NCBI RefSeq assembly: GCF_041583835.1
Contig: NZ_JBFHFC010000013.1
Location: 1-58,398, forward strand
DNA length: 58,398 bases
Origin: Thiomicrorhabdus sp041583835
GTDB lineage: Bacteria; Pseudomonadota; Gammaproteobacteria; Thiomicrospirales; Thiomicrospiraceae
Direction of reading: 5' to 3'
The notes under the pieces are model-generated. The model was not told the origin of the DNA and ran no database searches. It worked only from the letters and a program-made list of their open reading frames with translations. This document shows, piece after piece, positions 1-8,157 of the stretch. The position numbers and the translations under genes were made by a program. Numbering within the stretch: the first letter of the stretch is position 1; the number at the start of each line of letters is the position of its first letter.

Positions 1-549
1 AACGTCATGTTCGGTATGGTTCAGTCGGGAATGGCTGAACCGGATGCCGAAACCGAAGCTTTGCAGTGGATTGATTTGGTGGGGCTTTCAAAATATAAGG
101 AAGCTTATCCTCACCAGCTTTCGGGCGGGATGCAGCAGCGTGTCGCCATCGCCCGTGCTTTGGCGACTCAGCCTAAGGTGTTATTGATGGACGAGCCGTT
201 TTCGGCATTGGATCCGCAGAACCGCGCCAAGATGCAACAGTATCTGCTTGAGATCTGGCAGAACATCGACATTACGATTCTGTTCATTACGCACGATTTG
301 GACGAGGCGGTTTATCTGTCTGACAGAGTGCTGGTGTTGGATGCGCATCCGGGGCGTGTACGTGAAGTGCTGAAAGTGCCGCTTCCTCGTCCGCGTCCGT
401 TGGACATTATGTTGAGCGAGCCGTTTTTGGCGACCAAGCGTTATTTAGAAACCCTGGTGCATCCGCCGATTACCGATTTGGATATTGAGGAAAAACTCAG
501 TATGGTCCAAATGGTTCCGGTGAATGCCGAAGTACCGAATATATTTTAA
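1..549 (+). CDS. NitT/TauT-type ABC transporter ATP-binding protein (5'-truncated by window edge)
   Basis: This is the C-terminal part of an ABC ATPase; the frame is open to base 1, so the Walker A motif lies outside the window. Visible motifs are the ABC signature LSGGMQQRVAIARAL, the Walker B/D-loop stretch LLMDEPFSALD and the switch histidine in FITHD. The short tail after the H-loop and the DRVLVLDAHPGRV segment fit the SsuB/TauB/NrtD group, which energises import of nitrate, sulfonates, taurine and similar small solutes. It stops 3 nt before the NikR-like gene and lies in the operon of carboxyguanidine deiminase and urea/guanidine carboxylase genes. I infer import of guanidine or a related compound; the family alone does not give the substrate. 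Confidence 0.9.
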   Translation, partial: NVMFGMVQSGMAEPDAETEALQWIDLVGLSKYKEAYPHQLSGGMQQRVAIARALATQPKVLLMDEPFSALDPQNRAKMQQYLLEIWQNIDITILFITHDLDEAVYLSDRVLVLDAHPGRVREVLKVPLPRPRPLDIMLSEPFLATKRYLETLVHPPITDLDIEEKLSMVQMVPVNAEVPNIF

Positions 550-552
550 GTT

Positions 553-1029
553 ATGAATAAGTCATCATTAGTCAGAGTCAGTGCTTCGATGCCGGCTCAA
601 ATATTGGAGAATCTAGACAGTCTGGTGAAGCGTCGCGGATTCAATAACCGTTCTGCTTTGTTGACTGAAATGATTCAAAAAGAAGTGGCGTTGCAGAACC
701 AAAAGCACAGTAATCAGGTTATGGCCGGAACGGTCACGCTTTATTACGATCATACCGTGCCGGGATTGCAGCATAGATTGAACGCAATTAAACACAAATA
801 CGTGGCGGAAATTATCTCTTCCACTCAGATTCAGTTGGTGGATCAGCATACGTTGGAAGTGAATCTGTTGCAGGGTGCTGCACAGCAATTACAAATCATC
901 AGCGATGAAATGATTGCCAACCGAGGGGTTAAAACCGGAAACCTTTATCTGGTCAATTCGGTGTTGCCGCCGATTCAGAGCCAGAAAGAGGCCGCTACGA
1001 AAAATATGTACGAAAGGAAAGAAGGGTAA
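553..1029 (+). CDS. NikR-like ribbon-helix-helix transcriptional regulator with altered metal site
   Basis: 158 aa. Residues 1-48 look like a ribbon-helix-helix DNA-binding domain, with the NikR-typical LDSLVKRRGFNNRS segment. Residues 57-138 align with the ACT-like metal-binding domain of NikR, including the closing IANRGVKTGNLYLV. By eye, the E. coli NikR nickel ligands His76, His87, His89 and Cys95 correspond to His81, Gln92, Gln94 and Thr100, so three of four ligands are gone. A C-terminal extension of about 20 residues follows the NikR core. It lies between the ABC ATPase (3 nt upstream) and the carboxyguanidine deiminase genes (2 nt downstream), so it is probably a local regulator. It may sense another metal or a small molecule; the effector is unknown. 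Confidence 0.75.
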   Translation: MNKSSLVRVSASMPAQILENLDSLVKRRGFNNRSALLTEMIQKEVALQNQKHSNQVMAGTVTLYYDHTVPGLQHRLNAIKHKYVAEIISSTQIQLVDQHTLEVNLLQGAAQQLQIISDEMIANRGVKTGNLYLVNSVLPPIQSQKEAATKNMYERKEG

Positions 1030-1031
1030 TT

Positions 1032-1775
1032 ATGAGTGATCAAAATTCAATTATCTGGTCCGAGCAGCTTCCGGGTGGAGCGCACTGGTCAGGCGTAATG
1101 CGTCGCGGCACGACTTTGAGAATTAAGGATGTCGAAGGCGGAGCGAATGTTTCTGCATTGATGTACAACATCGAAGTCCCGAGCGAGCGTTACAACATGC
1201 CTGATACGTTGAAAGGACAAAAAACCGCATTCTTGACCACGCCGAATGTTTGCTATTCGGATATGGGACGCGTCTTGTGTTCGATCGTCGAAGACACGTG
1301 CGGTTGGCACGACACCATCGGCGGTATTTCGGATGCGGCCATGGTTAAAGAGAAATACGGCGAAGCGGATTATCAGAAAGTTCATAACGACTACTATAAA
1401 AACGGTTACGACAGTTTGATCAACGAACTGGAAAAGTGGGGCTTGGATGCCAAAGACTTGGTTCCGAACGTCAATTTCTTCTCGAAAATCCGCGTTGAGC
1501 TGGATGGTGCCATGACCTACGTTGTGGGCAACAGCAAAGCGGGCGACTATGTCGATTTGCGCTTCGAGATGGATTGCATTGTCGTGCTGGCTACCGCTCA
1601 GCACCCATTGGATCCAAGCTCGGAATATGCGCCTAAGCCGATCCAGTTAACGGCGATGAAAGCAGAACCGGTACAGAGCGACGATGCCTGTCTAAGACAC
1701 AAGAAAGAAAACGAACGAGCGTTTTACAACACTGCGATTTATTATGGAGAGAAACCTTATGACTTTAGCAACTGA
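1032..1775 (+). CDS. Urea carboxylase-associated protein 2 family; putative carboxyguanidine deiminase subunit
   Basis: 247 aa, DUF1989-type protein of the 'urea carboxylase-associated protein' families. It carries the shared core EDTCGWHDTIGG with conserved Cys and His, also found in the next gene, so the two are paralogous subunits. Members of these families have been shown to form a heteromeric carboxyguanidine deiminase (CgdAB), converting carboxyguanidine made by guanidine carboxylase to allophanate plus ammonia. The gene begins 2 nt after the NikR-like gene, behind an AAGGAAAGAAGG-type ribosome site, and overlaps the next gene by 17 nt, suggesting coupled translation. I did not assign the A or B subunit letter because I cannot confirm which family carries which name. 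Confidence 0.85.
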   Translation: MSDQNSIIWSEQLPGGAHWSGVMRRGTTLRIKDVEGGANVSALMYNIEVPSERYNMPDTLKGQKTAFLTTPNVCYSDMGRVLCSIVEDTCGWHDTIGGISDAAMVKEKYGEADYQKVHNDYYKNGYDSLINELEKWGLDAKDLVPNVNFFSKIRVELDGAMTYVVGNSKAGDYVDLRFEMDCIVVLATAQHPLDPSSEYAPKPIQLTAMKAEPVQSDDACLRHKKENERAFYNTAIYYGEKPYDFSN

Positions 1776-2400
1776 GCAGATTCCGGACAGCCAAATCGTT
1801 CACCGTGAAGTGGTTAAGGCGGGTGATCCATGGATGTATGTGGTCAAAGCAGGCCAAAAATTCCGTATCGTCGACTTGGAAGGAAACCAAGCGGTGGATA
1901 CGCTGTTCTATAACGCCAACGATACCGAAGAGCGTTACAGTGCGACGGACACGATTAAAGGTCAAGGGAATATCTACCTGACAACGGGGTCGGTTTTGCG
2001 TTCTAACTTGAATAATCCGATGCTGACCATCACCGAGGACACCTGTGGTCGTCACGACACGTTGGGCGGTGCCTGTTCGGCGGAAAGTAACACCGTACGT
2101 TATTCGATCGACAAGCGTCACATGCACTCTTGCCGCGACAGCTTTTTGACTGCATTGAGCAAATGGGACTACGGGATGACCAAGCGCGACCTGTCGAGCA
2201 ATATCAACTTCTTCATGAACGTACCGGTTTCTCCGGAAGGTCATCTGGATTTTGACGACGGGATTTCCGCTCCGGGACGTTATGTCGAAATGACGGCGCA
2301 TATGGATACATTGGTGTTGGTTTCGAACTGTCCGCAATTGAATAACCCGTGTAACGGTTACAATCCGACGCCGGTTGAAATGGTGATTTGGGAAGAATAA
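1759..2400 (+). CDS. Urea carboxylase-associated protein 1 family; putative carboxyguanidine deiminase subunit
   Basis: 213 aa from the ATG at 1759, chosen because GGAGAG sits at proper distance upstream; an upstream in-frame ATG at 1744 would add five residues. It is a second DUF1989-type protein with the core TEDTCGRHDTLGGACS and the NINFFMNVPV segment that parallels NVNFFSKIRV in its partner. Together the pair should act as carboxyguanidine deiminase between the carboxylase and the allophanate hydrolase. Its 3' end is followed by a 112-nt gap with a guanidine-II riboswitch, so the carboxylase can be controlled separately from the deiminase. Confidence 0.85.
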   Translation: MTLATEQIPDSQIVHREVVKAGDPWMYVVKAGQKFRIVDLEGNQAVDTLFYNANDTEERYSATDTIKGQGNIYLTTGSVLRSNLNNPMLTITEDTCGRHDTLGGACSAESNTVRYSIDKRHMHSCRDSFLTALSKWDYGMTKRDLSSNINFFMNVPVSPEGHLDFDDGISAPGRYVEMTAHMDTLVLVSNCPQLNNPCNGYNPTPVEMVIWEE

Positions 2401-2426
2401 AGCCGGAGTAAGGCTCAAGCACGAAA

Positions 2427-2512
2427 GGGACGACCCGGCCGTGTGACCGTTTAGGCGAGAGTTTAAAAGTGGGACGACTCACTTAGCAAAGAAGCAAAAA
2501 GAGAGAAAGATA
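2427..2512 (+). promoter_or_regulatory. Guanidine-II (mini-ykkC) riboswitch upstream of the carboxylase gene
   Basis: Two hairpins with identical ACGA loops are visible, the hallmark of the guanidine-II class (two ACGR-loop hairpins that dock loop to loop when guanidine binds). Hairpin 1 is GGG/CCC at 2427-2429 and 2434-2436 with loop 2430-2433. Hairpin 2 is a 7-bp stem at 2467-2473 and 2478-2484 (one G-U) with loop 2474-2477. The linker is about 30 nt. The 3' strand of hairpin 2 (CTCACTT) can instead pair 6 of 7 positions with AAGAGAG at 2499-2505, the likely ribosome site before the ATG at 2513. This suggests guanidine turns translation on by freeing the ribosome site. The class assignment is from motif and context; no covariance search was run. 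Confidence 0.9.
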
Positions 2513-5500
2513 ATGTTTTCAAAGGTATTAGTGGCAAACCGCGGTGCAATTGCGACGCGCATCATGAGAACGCTTAAGAAGATGAACATCCGTTCGGTGG
2601 CGCTGGCTTCCGAAGTGGATCAGGGTTCGCTGCATGTGCAGATGGCGGACGAAGTTATCTTGTTAAAGGGCGCGACGGCGACCGAGACTTATCTGAACGT
2701 CCCATTGATTTTGGAAGAAGCCAAACGTTTAAACGTAGACGCAATTCATCCGGGTTACGGTTTCTTGAGTGAGAACGCCTCGTTTGCGGAAATGTGTGAG
2801 GCCAGCGGCATCACGTTTATCGGTCCGAGCCCGAAACATATTCGCGAATTCGGTTTGAAGCATACCGCACGTGAATTGGCGATCAAGAGTCGAGTGCCGC
2901 TTTTGCCTGGTTCCGACTTGCTGGAGAACAAGGAAGAAGCGTTGGAAGAAGCCGAGCGCATCGGCTATCCGGTCATGTTGAAAAGTACCGCGGGCGGCGG
3001 CGGAATCGGGATGCAGAAATGTCATAACGCCCAGGAGCTGGACGACGCATTCGAACAGGTTGTGCGCATGAGCCAGAACGCTTTCGGTCAGAACGGCGTC
3101 TTCCTTGAAAAATTCGTGACCAATGCACGTCATATCGAAATTCAGATTTTCGGTGACGGACGAGGCAATGTCGTTTCGTTCGGTGAGCGTGATTGCTCTT
3201 TGCAGCGCCGTAACCAGAAAGTGGTCGAGGAAACGCCGGTGGTCGACATCGATCGTGATCTGGTCGAGTCGATGGAGTACGATGCGGTTCGTTTGGGTGA
3301 ATCGGTTGCTTACCAATCCGCAGGTACGGTCGAATACGTTTATGACGGCGACACCAATGAATATTATTTCCTGGAAGTGAATACCCGCTTGCAGGTTGAA
3401 CACGGTATCACCGAAGCGGTCCGCAATGTTGACTTGGTTCAATGGATGGTGGAAGTCGCATACAGCAACAAGTTCCCGGAACCGGTCAAACCGGCGATAG
3501 GGCATGCGATCGAAGTCCGTGTTTACGCCGAAGATCCGGCGAAAAACTTCCAGCCGAGCAGTGGTAAAGTCACCAAATGGCAAATGCCGGAAGACGTACG
3601 CGTCGATACCTGGGTAACGGGCGGGCAGGAAGTCAGTTCCTACTATGATCCGATGTTGGCGAAAATCATCGTTCACGAACCGGTGCGCGAGGAAGCGACC
3701 GAGAAACTTCAAGAAGCGTTAGAGCAGACCAAAATCTACGGTTTCGAAACCAACGTGCGTTATCTGACAGCTTTGTCTAAAGACCCACAATTTTTGAGTG
3801 GGAAAGATTTATACACCAAATACTTGGCCGGTTTCGCGCCTACGCCTTCCACTATCGAAGTCCTGAATCCGGGTACGCATTCGATGATCATCAGTTATCC
3901 GGGGCGTATCGGGTTCTGGGACATCGGTGTTCCGCCTTCCGGTCCAATGGATGCGTTGGCGCATCGTTTGGCGAACCGCGCTTTAGGTAACGAGAAGGAA
4001 GCGTCGACCATCGAAATGACGGTTTCCGGTGTGAGCCTGAAATTCAATCAGGATACGGTCATCTGTTTGACCGGGGCGGACGTTAAGCCGACTCTGGATA
4101 AAGAGCCGATTGCGATGTGGGAGCCGGTGGCGGTTAAAGCCGGTCAGATTTTGAAATCGAAAGTCATCAAAGAGGCTGGTCAGCGTGCTTACCTTGCAGT
4201 GCAGGGCGGCTTTGACGTACCGGATTATATGGGTAGCCAGACTACCTTCTCATTGGGTGGATTCGGTGGTCACGGCGGACGCTTGTTGCGTGCCGGTGAT
4301 GTTTTGCCGGTCCATGAGTTGGATAAGGATGCCGATTATGCGGCCATTCCTCTTGAATTGATTCCTCAGTACGGTAACGAATACGAGATCGCCGTGACTT
4401 ACGGCCCTCAGGGTGCGCCGGATTTCTTTACCGACGAAGACATCGAGACGTTCTTCTCGACCGAGTGGGAAGTGCACTATAACTCAAGCCGTACCGGTAT
4501 CCGTCTGATCGGTCCTAAGCCTAAGTGGGCGCGTAAAGACGGTGGCGAGGCCGGATTGCATCCGTCCAACATCCACGACAACCCTTATGCAATCGGTGCG
4601 ATCGACTTTACGGGTGATATGCCGGTTATCTTGGCTCAGGACGGTCCGAGTTTGGGTGGTTTCGTCTGTCCGGCAACCATCATCCAGGCACAGCAGTGGA
4701 AGATGGGACAATTGCGTCCGGGCGATAAGGTTAAATTCAAGGCGGTTTCAATCGAAACGGCTGAAGAACAACTTAAGGCGTTGGAAGGATTCATCGAAGA
4801 ATTCAAGCTGTTGCCTGAAATGTCGTTCCTGAAAGAGCCGACCGAAAGTTCGTGCATCTTGATGGAGTTGGACGATACCCAGCATGAAGTCGGTATCCGT
4901 TACCGCCGTTCGGGTGACAGCAACCTGTTAATCGAATTCGGTAAGATGGAATTGGACATCGCCTTGCGTTTCCGTGCTCAGGTACTGTATGAAAAATTGA
5001 AAGGGCTGGAATGGCCTTGCATCGTCGATTTGACCCCGGGTATCCGCAGTCTTCAGGTGCATTACGATGCCAAGCAGATTTCCCAGTTGGAATTGGTCAA
5101 ACAGATTCACGAAATCGAATCTCAGTTGTCCAGCGGTAGTGACATGGTGGTCAAGAGCCGTATCGTCCACTTGCCGTTGTCTTGGGACGATCCGAGTACG
5201 CAATTGGCGATCGACAAGTATACCCAGTCGGTTCGTCCGGATGCGCCGTGGTGTCCGAGCAACATCGAATTTATCCGTCGTATCAACGGTCTGGATTCGA
5301 TCGAAGAAGTTAAGAAAATCGTCTTCGACGCCAACTATCTGGTTATGGGGTTGGGTGACGTTTATCTGGGTGCGCCGGTAGCGACACCGTTGGATCCGCG
5401 TCATCGTCTGGTCACGACCAAATACAACCCTGCACGTACCTGGACGCCGGAAAATGCCGTCGGTATCGGTGGGGCTTACATGTGTATCTACGGTATGGAA

Positions 5501-6121
5501 GGGCCGGGTGGTTACCAGTTCGTAGGACGTACCATCCAGGTTTGGAACGCCTATCATCAGACACCGTTCTTCAATACCGAAAAGCCGTGGTTGTTGCAGT
5601 TCTTCGACCAGATCAAGTTCTATCCGGTTTCGCATGAAGAGTTGACCCAAGCGCGTCAGGACTTCCCGTTAGGACGTTTCGATATCAAGATTGAAGAGAC
5701 CGAGCTGTCGTTGGCGGATTACCAGCAGTTCCTGGAAAACGAATCGTCTTCGATCGAAGAGTTCCAGGCTAAGCAGCAGCAGGCCTTCCAGGAAGAGCGT
5801 CAGCGTTGGGAAGAGAACGGTCAGGCGAACTACGATTCCGGTAGCGGGCAGGAAGAAGTGGCCAGCGAACCGGAAGCGGAAATTCCGGAAGGATTCGAAG
5901 CCGCGCTTTCACCGATTACCGGTAGCGTCTGGAAGATTCCGGTACGCCCGGGCGACAAGGTGAAAGAGGGCGATATTATCGCCAGCTTGGAAACCATGAA
6001 AATCGAAATCCATATCGAAGCCGAAATGGACGGGACGGTGACCGAAATTCTGGTGAACGAAGGGGATTTGATTCAAAACGGCCAGCGTTTGATGGTATTG
6101 GAGTTGGACAATGAAGCTTAA
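2513..6121 (+). CDS. Urea carboxylase family protein, probably guanidine carboxylase (biotin-dependent)
   Basis: 1202 aa, usual length for the bacterial stand-alone enzyme. Order of domains: biotin carboxylase with ATP-grasp (about 1-450; glycine-rich KSTAGGGGIGMQ, and EVNTRLQVEHGITE), a KipA/KipI-like carboxyltransferase region (about 460-1060; GPDF-like and GIGGAYMCIYGMEGPGG segments), a charged linker, and a biotinyl domain (about 1120-1202) with the modified lysine K1163 in LETMKIEI. The family carboxylates urea or guanidine using ATP and bicarbonate. The adjacent guanidine-II riboswitch and the two deiminase-type genes point to guanidine as the real substrate and carboxyguanidine as product. 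The residue that separates the two specificities could not be placed safely by eye. It overlaps the allophanate hydrolase by 11 nt. Confidence 0.92.
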   Translation: MFSKVLVANRGAIATRIMRTLKKMNIRSVALASEVDQGSLHVQMADEVILLKGATATETYLNVPLILEEAKRLNVDAIHPGYGFLSENASFAEMCEASGITFIGPSPKHIREFGLKHTARELAIKSRVPLLPGSDLLENKEEALEEAERIGYPVMLKSTAGGGGIGMQKCHNAQELDDAFEQVVRMSQNAFGQNGVFLEKFVTNARHIEIQIFGDGRGNVVSFGERDCSLQRRNQKVVEETPVVDIDRDLVESMEYDAVRLGESVAYQSAGTVEYVYDGDTNEYYFLEVNTRLQVEHGITEAVRNVDLVQWMVEVAYSNKFPEPVKPAIGHAIEVRVYAEDPAKNFQPSSGKVTKWQMPEDVRVDTWVTGGQEVSSYYDPMLAKIIVHEPVREEATEKLQEALEQTKIYGFETNVRYLTALSKDPQFLSGKDLYTKYLAGFAPTPSTIEVLNPGTHSMIISYPGRIGFWDIGVPPSGPMDALAHRLANRALGNEKEASTIEMTVSGVSLKFNQDTVICLTGADVKPTLDKEPIAMWEPVAVKAGQILKSKVIKEAGQRAYLAVQGGFDVPDYMGSQTTFSLGGFGGHGGRLLRAGDVLPVHELDKDADYAAIPLELIPQYGNEYEIAVTYGPQGAPDFFTDEDIETFFSTEWEVHYNSSRTGIRLIGPKPKWARKDGGEAGLHPSNIHDNPYAIGAIDFTGDMPVILAQDGPSLGGFVCPATIIQAQQWKMGQLRPGDKVKFKAVSIETAEEQLKALEGFIEEFKLLPEMSFLKEPTESSCILMELDDTQHEVGIRYRRSGDSNLLIEFGKMELDIALRFRAQVLYEKLKGLEWPCIVDLTPGIRSLQVHYDAKQISQLELVKQIHEIESQLSSGSDMVVKSRIVHLPLSWDDPSTQLAIDKYTQSVRPDAPWCPSNIEFIRRINGLDSIEEVKKIVFDANYLVMGLGDVYLGAPVATPLDPRHRLVTTKYNPARTWTPENAVGIGGAYMCIYGMEGPGGYQFVGRTIQVWNAYHQTPFFNTEKPWLLQFFDQIKFYPVSHEELTQARQDFPLGRFDIKIEETELSLADYQQFLENESSSIEEFQAKQQQAFQEERQRWEENGQANYDSGSGQEEVASEPEAEIPEGFEAALSPITGSVWKIPVRPGDKVKEGDIIASLETMKIEIHIEAEMDGTVTEILVNEGDLIQNGQRLMVLELDNEA

Positions 6122-7931
6122 TGATAAGGCTCAAAATCAATATGCATTGAATATCGGCGAGCTGCATAAGCAGTACGCCGAAGGTAAGCTAACGCCGCAG
6201 GAATTGTTTGCGAGCTTGCATCAGAAGGCCGGTGAATTGGCCGAATACAATATTTGGATTCGTCTGTTGTCGTTTGACGAGATTCAGGCGTATCTGGACA
6301 ACTTGGGCGACTTTGATCCTGAAGCCAAGCCGTTGTGGGGGGTGCCGTTCGCAATCAAAGACAATATCGATCTGGCGAACGTCCCGACTACGGCGGCGTG
6401 CCCGTCTTATGCCTTTACGCCAAGCGAAGATGCCGAAGTGGTCCGTTTGCTGATCGAGGCCGGAGCGATTCCGTTGGGTAAAACCAATTTGGATCAATTC
6501 GCGACAGGTCTGGTGGGAACGCGCTCACCTTACGGCGTTTGCCACAACAGTTTCGATTTCGATTATGTCTCGGGCGGTTCCAGTTCCGGCTCGGCGATTT
6601 CGGTGGCCATGGGGCTGTGCAGCTTCTCGTTGGGAACCGATACCGCAGGTTCGGGTCGTGTACCGGCTGCCTTCAATAACCTATTAGGGCTTAAGCCGAG
6701 CAAAGGGGCATTGAGTACCCGTGGTGTGGTTCCGGCGGTGAAGTCGCAGGACGTGGTGTCGATTTTCGCATTGGACAGTGTTGATGCCGAGAAGGTGTTC
6801 TCTGTGGCAGCTAAGCAGGATGCCGAAGATTCGTTCAGTCGAGATATGGCGGATTTGACTGTACCGGCCTGGGGGCCGAAACCGGTCATCGGGATTCCGG
6901 ATGCTCAAAGCGTGGTGTTCTACGGCGATATGCAAGCGGAAGCCAATTTCAAACAGAGTATCGAATCGCTTAGAGAAATGGGGTATGAGGTCAAGGAGAT
7001 TGATTTCACCCCTTGGTTGGAAACGGCCAAATTGCTTTACGGCGGTGCTTGGGTGGCGGAACGCTATGCGGCGATTGCCGAATTTATCGAGACCGACCCG
7101 ATAGACATGGATCCGACGGTGGAAGGGATTATCCGTTCGGCCTGTGGTTTGAGTGCGGCGGATGCCTACCGAGGCGCTTACCAGTTGCAGGACGCGATCA
7201 GACAGACCGAGTCAATCTGGGATGAGATCGATTGTTTCGTGACGCCGACGACGCCGACCATCTTCAAGATCGAAGAGGTTCAGAAAGAGCCTGTTGCATT
7301 GAACAGTGCTCTGGGTACTTACACCAATTTCATGAACCTGCTGGATTACAGTGCGGTGGCGATGCCGACCGGTTTCCGTGAAGACGGCATGCCTTGCGGT
7401 ATTACCTTGTTTGCTCCGGCGGGCAGCGATAACAAGTTGCTGAACCTGACCAAACAGTGGCATGGCGAGTTTGTGGACTTTGCCGCAGTCAACCGCAGTC
7501 CGATCCAGTCGGCCGACATGACGGTGGACGACAAGTCGATTCCGTTGGCGGTCGTCGGTGCTCACTTGACCGGGTTCCCGTTGAACGGTCAGTTGATCGA
7601 ACGCGGTGCGAAGTTGTTGAAAGTGACTAAAACGGCACCGAAGTATCAGTTCTTTGAATTGAGCAGCCGACCAATCCTGAAACCGGGGCTGGTGAAAACC
7701 GACGGGTCGGCAGGCGCTTCGATCGAATTGGAAGTCTGGGCGATGCCGAAAGAACATCTGGGCAGTTTCCTGGCGTTGATTCCTTCGCCTTTGGGGCTGG
7801 GGAAAGTCGAACTGGAAGACGGTTCTGAAGTGGTCGGGTTCATCTGCGAGCCGAGCGGCGTGGCCGGAGCGAGAGAGATTACCGAGCATGGCGGTTGGCG
7901 TAACTGGATGAAAGTGCGTCCGCAAGAATAA
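6111..7931 (+). CDS. atzF: Allophanate hydrolase
   Basis: 606 aa, full length for the AtzF/DUR1 type. The amidase-signature domain covers about 1-450 with the Ser-cisSer-Lys triad: K83 in FAIKDN, cis-Ser in SGGSSSGSA (157/158) and nucleophile S181 in GTDTAGSGRVPA. A smaller C-terminal domain (about 460-606), typical of AtzF, follows. The enzyme splits allophanate to two ammonia and two CO2, the last step of the guanidine or urea carboxylase route. The ATG at 6111 lies inside the 3' end of the carboxylase gene, so the two are translationally coupled. Confidence 0.93.
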   Translation: MKLNDKAQNQYALNIGELHKQYAEGKLTPQELFASLHQKAGELAEYNIWIRLLSFDEIQAYLDNLGDFDPEAKPLWGVPFAIKDNIDLANVPTTAACPSYAFTPSEDAEVVRLLIEAGAIPLGKTNLDQFATGLVGTRSPYGVCHNSFDFDYVSGGSSSGSAISVAMGLCSFSLGTDTAGSGRVPAAFNNLLGLKPSKGALSTRGVVPAVKSQDVVSIFALDSVDAEKVFSVAAKQDAEDSFSRDMADLTVPAWGPKPVIGIPDAQSVVFYGDMQAEANFKQSIESLREMGYEVKEIDFTPWLETAKLLYGGAWVAERYAAIAEFIETDPIDMDPTVEGIIRSACGLSAADAYRGAYQLQDAIRQTESIWDEIDCFVTPTTPTIFKIEEVQKEPVALNSALGTYTNFMNLLDYSAVAMPTGFREDGMPCGITLFAPAGSDNKLLNLTKQWHGEFVDFAAVNRSPIQSADMTVDDKSIPLAVVGAHLTGFPLNGQLIERGAKLLKVTKTAPKYQFFELSSRPILKPGLVKTDGSAGASIELEVWAMPKEHLGSFLALIPSPLGLGKVELEDGSEVVGFICEPSGVAGAREITEHGGWRNWMKVRPQE

Positions 7932-7993
7932 TTTCAGCTTTATTCATTGCACCGCCTGCGCCGTTTAAGTAGGTGGTTGATTGTGTGTTGAAT

Positions 7994-8014
7994 TGGCCCG
8001 ACTTGTTCGGGCTA
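7994..8014 (+). terminator. Weak hairpin after allophanate hydrolase, possible terminator
   Basis: A stem of 6 Watson-Crick pairs plus flanking pairs (GCCCGA at 7996-8001 with TCGGGC at 8007-8012) lies 65 nt past the atzF stop. The following stretch is only mildly T-rich, so efficiency is doubtful. It would separate the atzF operon from the second riboswitch-controlled operon. The rest of 7932-8086 shows no gene I can support. Confidence 0.3.
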
Positions 8015-8086
8015 TTGCCGTTCTATTCGAGCGCTATCGAGGGTTGTCGAATAAACGGGATTGCAGCAGTTTACATGGGGAATGAC

Positions 8087-8157
8087 ATATCGGGACGACC
8101 CGGTATTTGGTTTGTGGTTGCGGGACGACCCGTCGATGCTTTTGAAGGGGTGAGAAA
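8087..8157 (+). promoter_or_regulatory. Second guanidine-II (mini-ykkC) riboswitch, upstream of the desaturase-like gene
   Basis: Two hairpins with the same CGGG-ACGA-CCCG core lie 26 nt apart. Hairpin 1 has an 8-bp stem 8087-8094/8099-8106 (one G-U) with loop 8095-8098. Hairpin 2 has stem 8121-8124/8129-8132 with loop 8125-8128. The linker is short (about 14 nt). The ribosome site GAAGGGG is at 8144-8150, before the GTG at 8158. ACCC of hairpin 2 (8128-8131) is complementary to GGGT at 8148-8151, so hairpin formation may compete with masking of the ribosome site. This puts the desaturase operon under guanidine control. Confidence 0.9.

Noticed and set aside
2729..3712. 327-aa open frame on the minus strand inside the carboxylase gene
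   Set aside because: Antisense shadow of a strongly conserved coding gene; its composition is not protein-like for any family I know.
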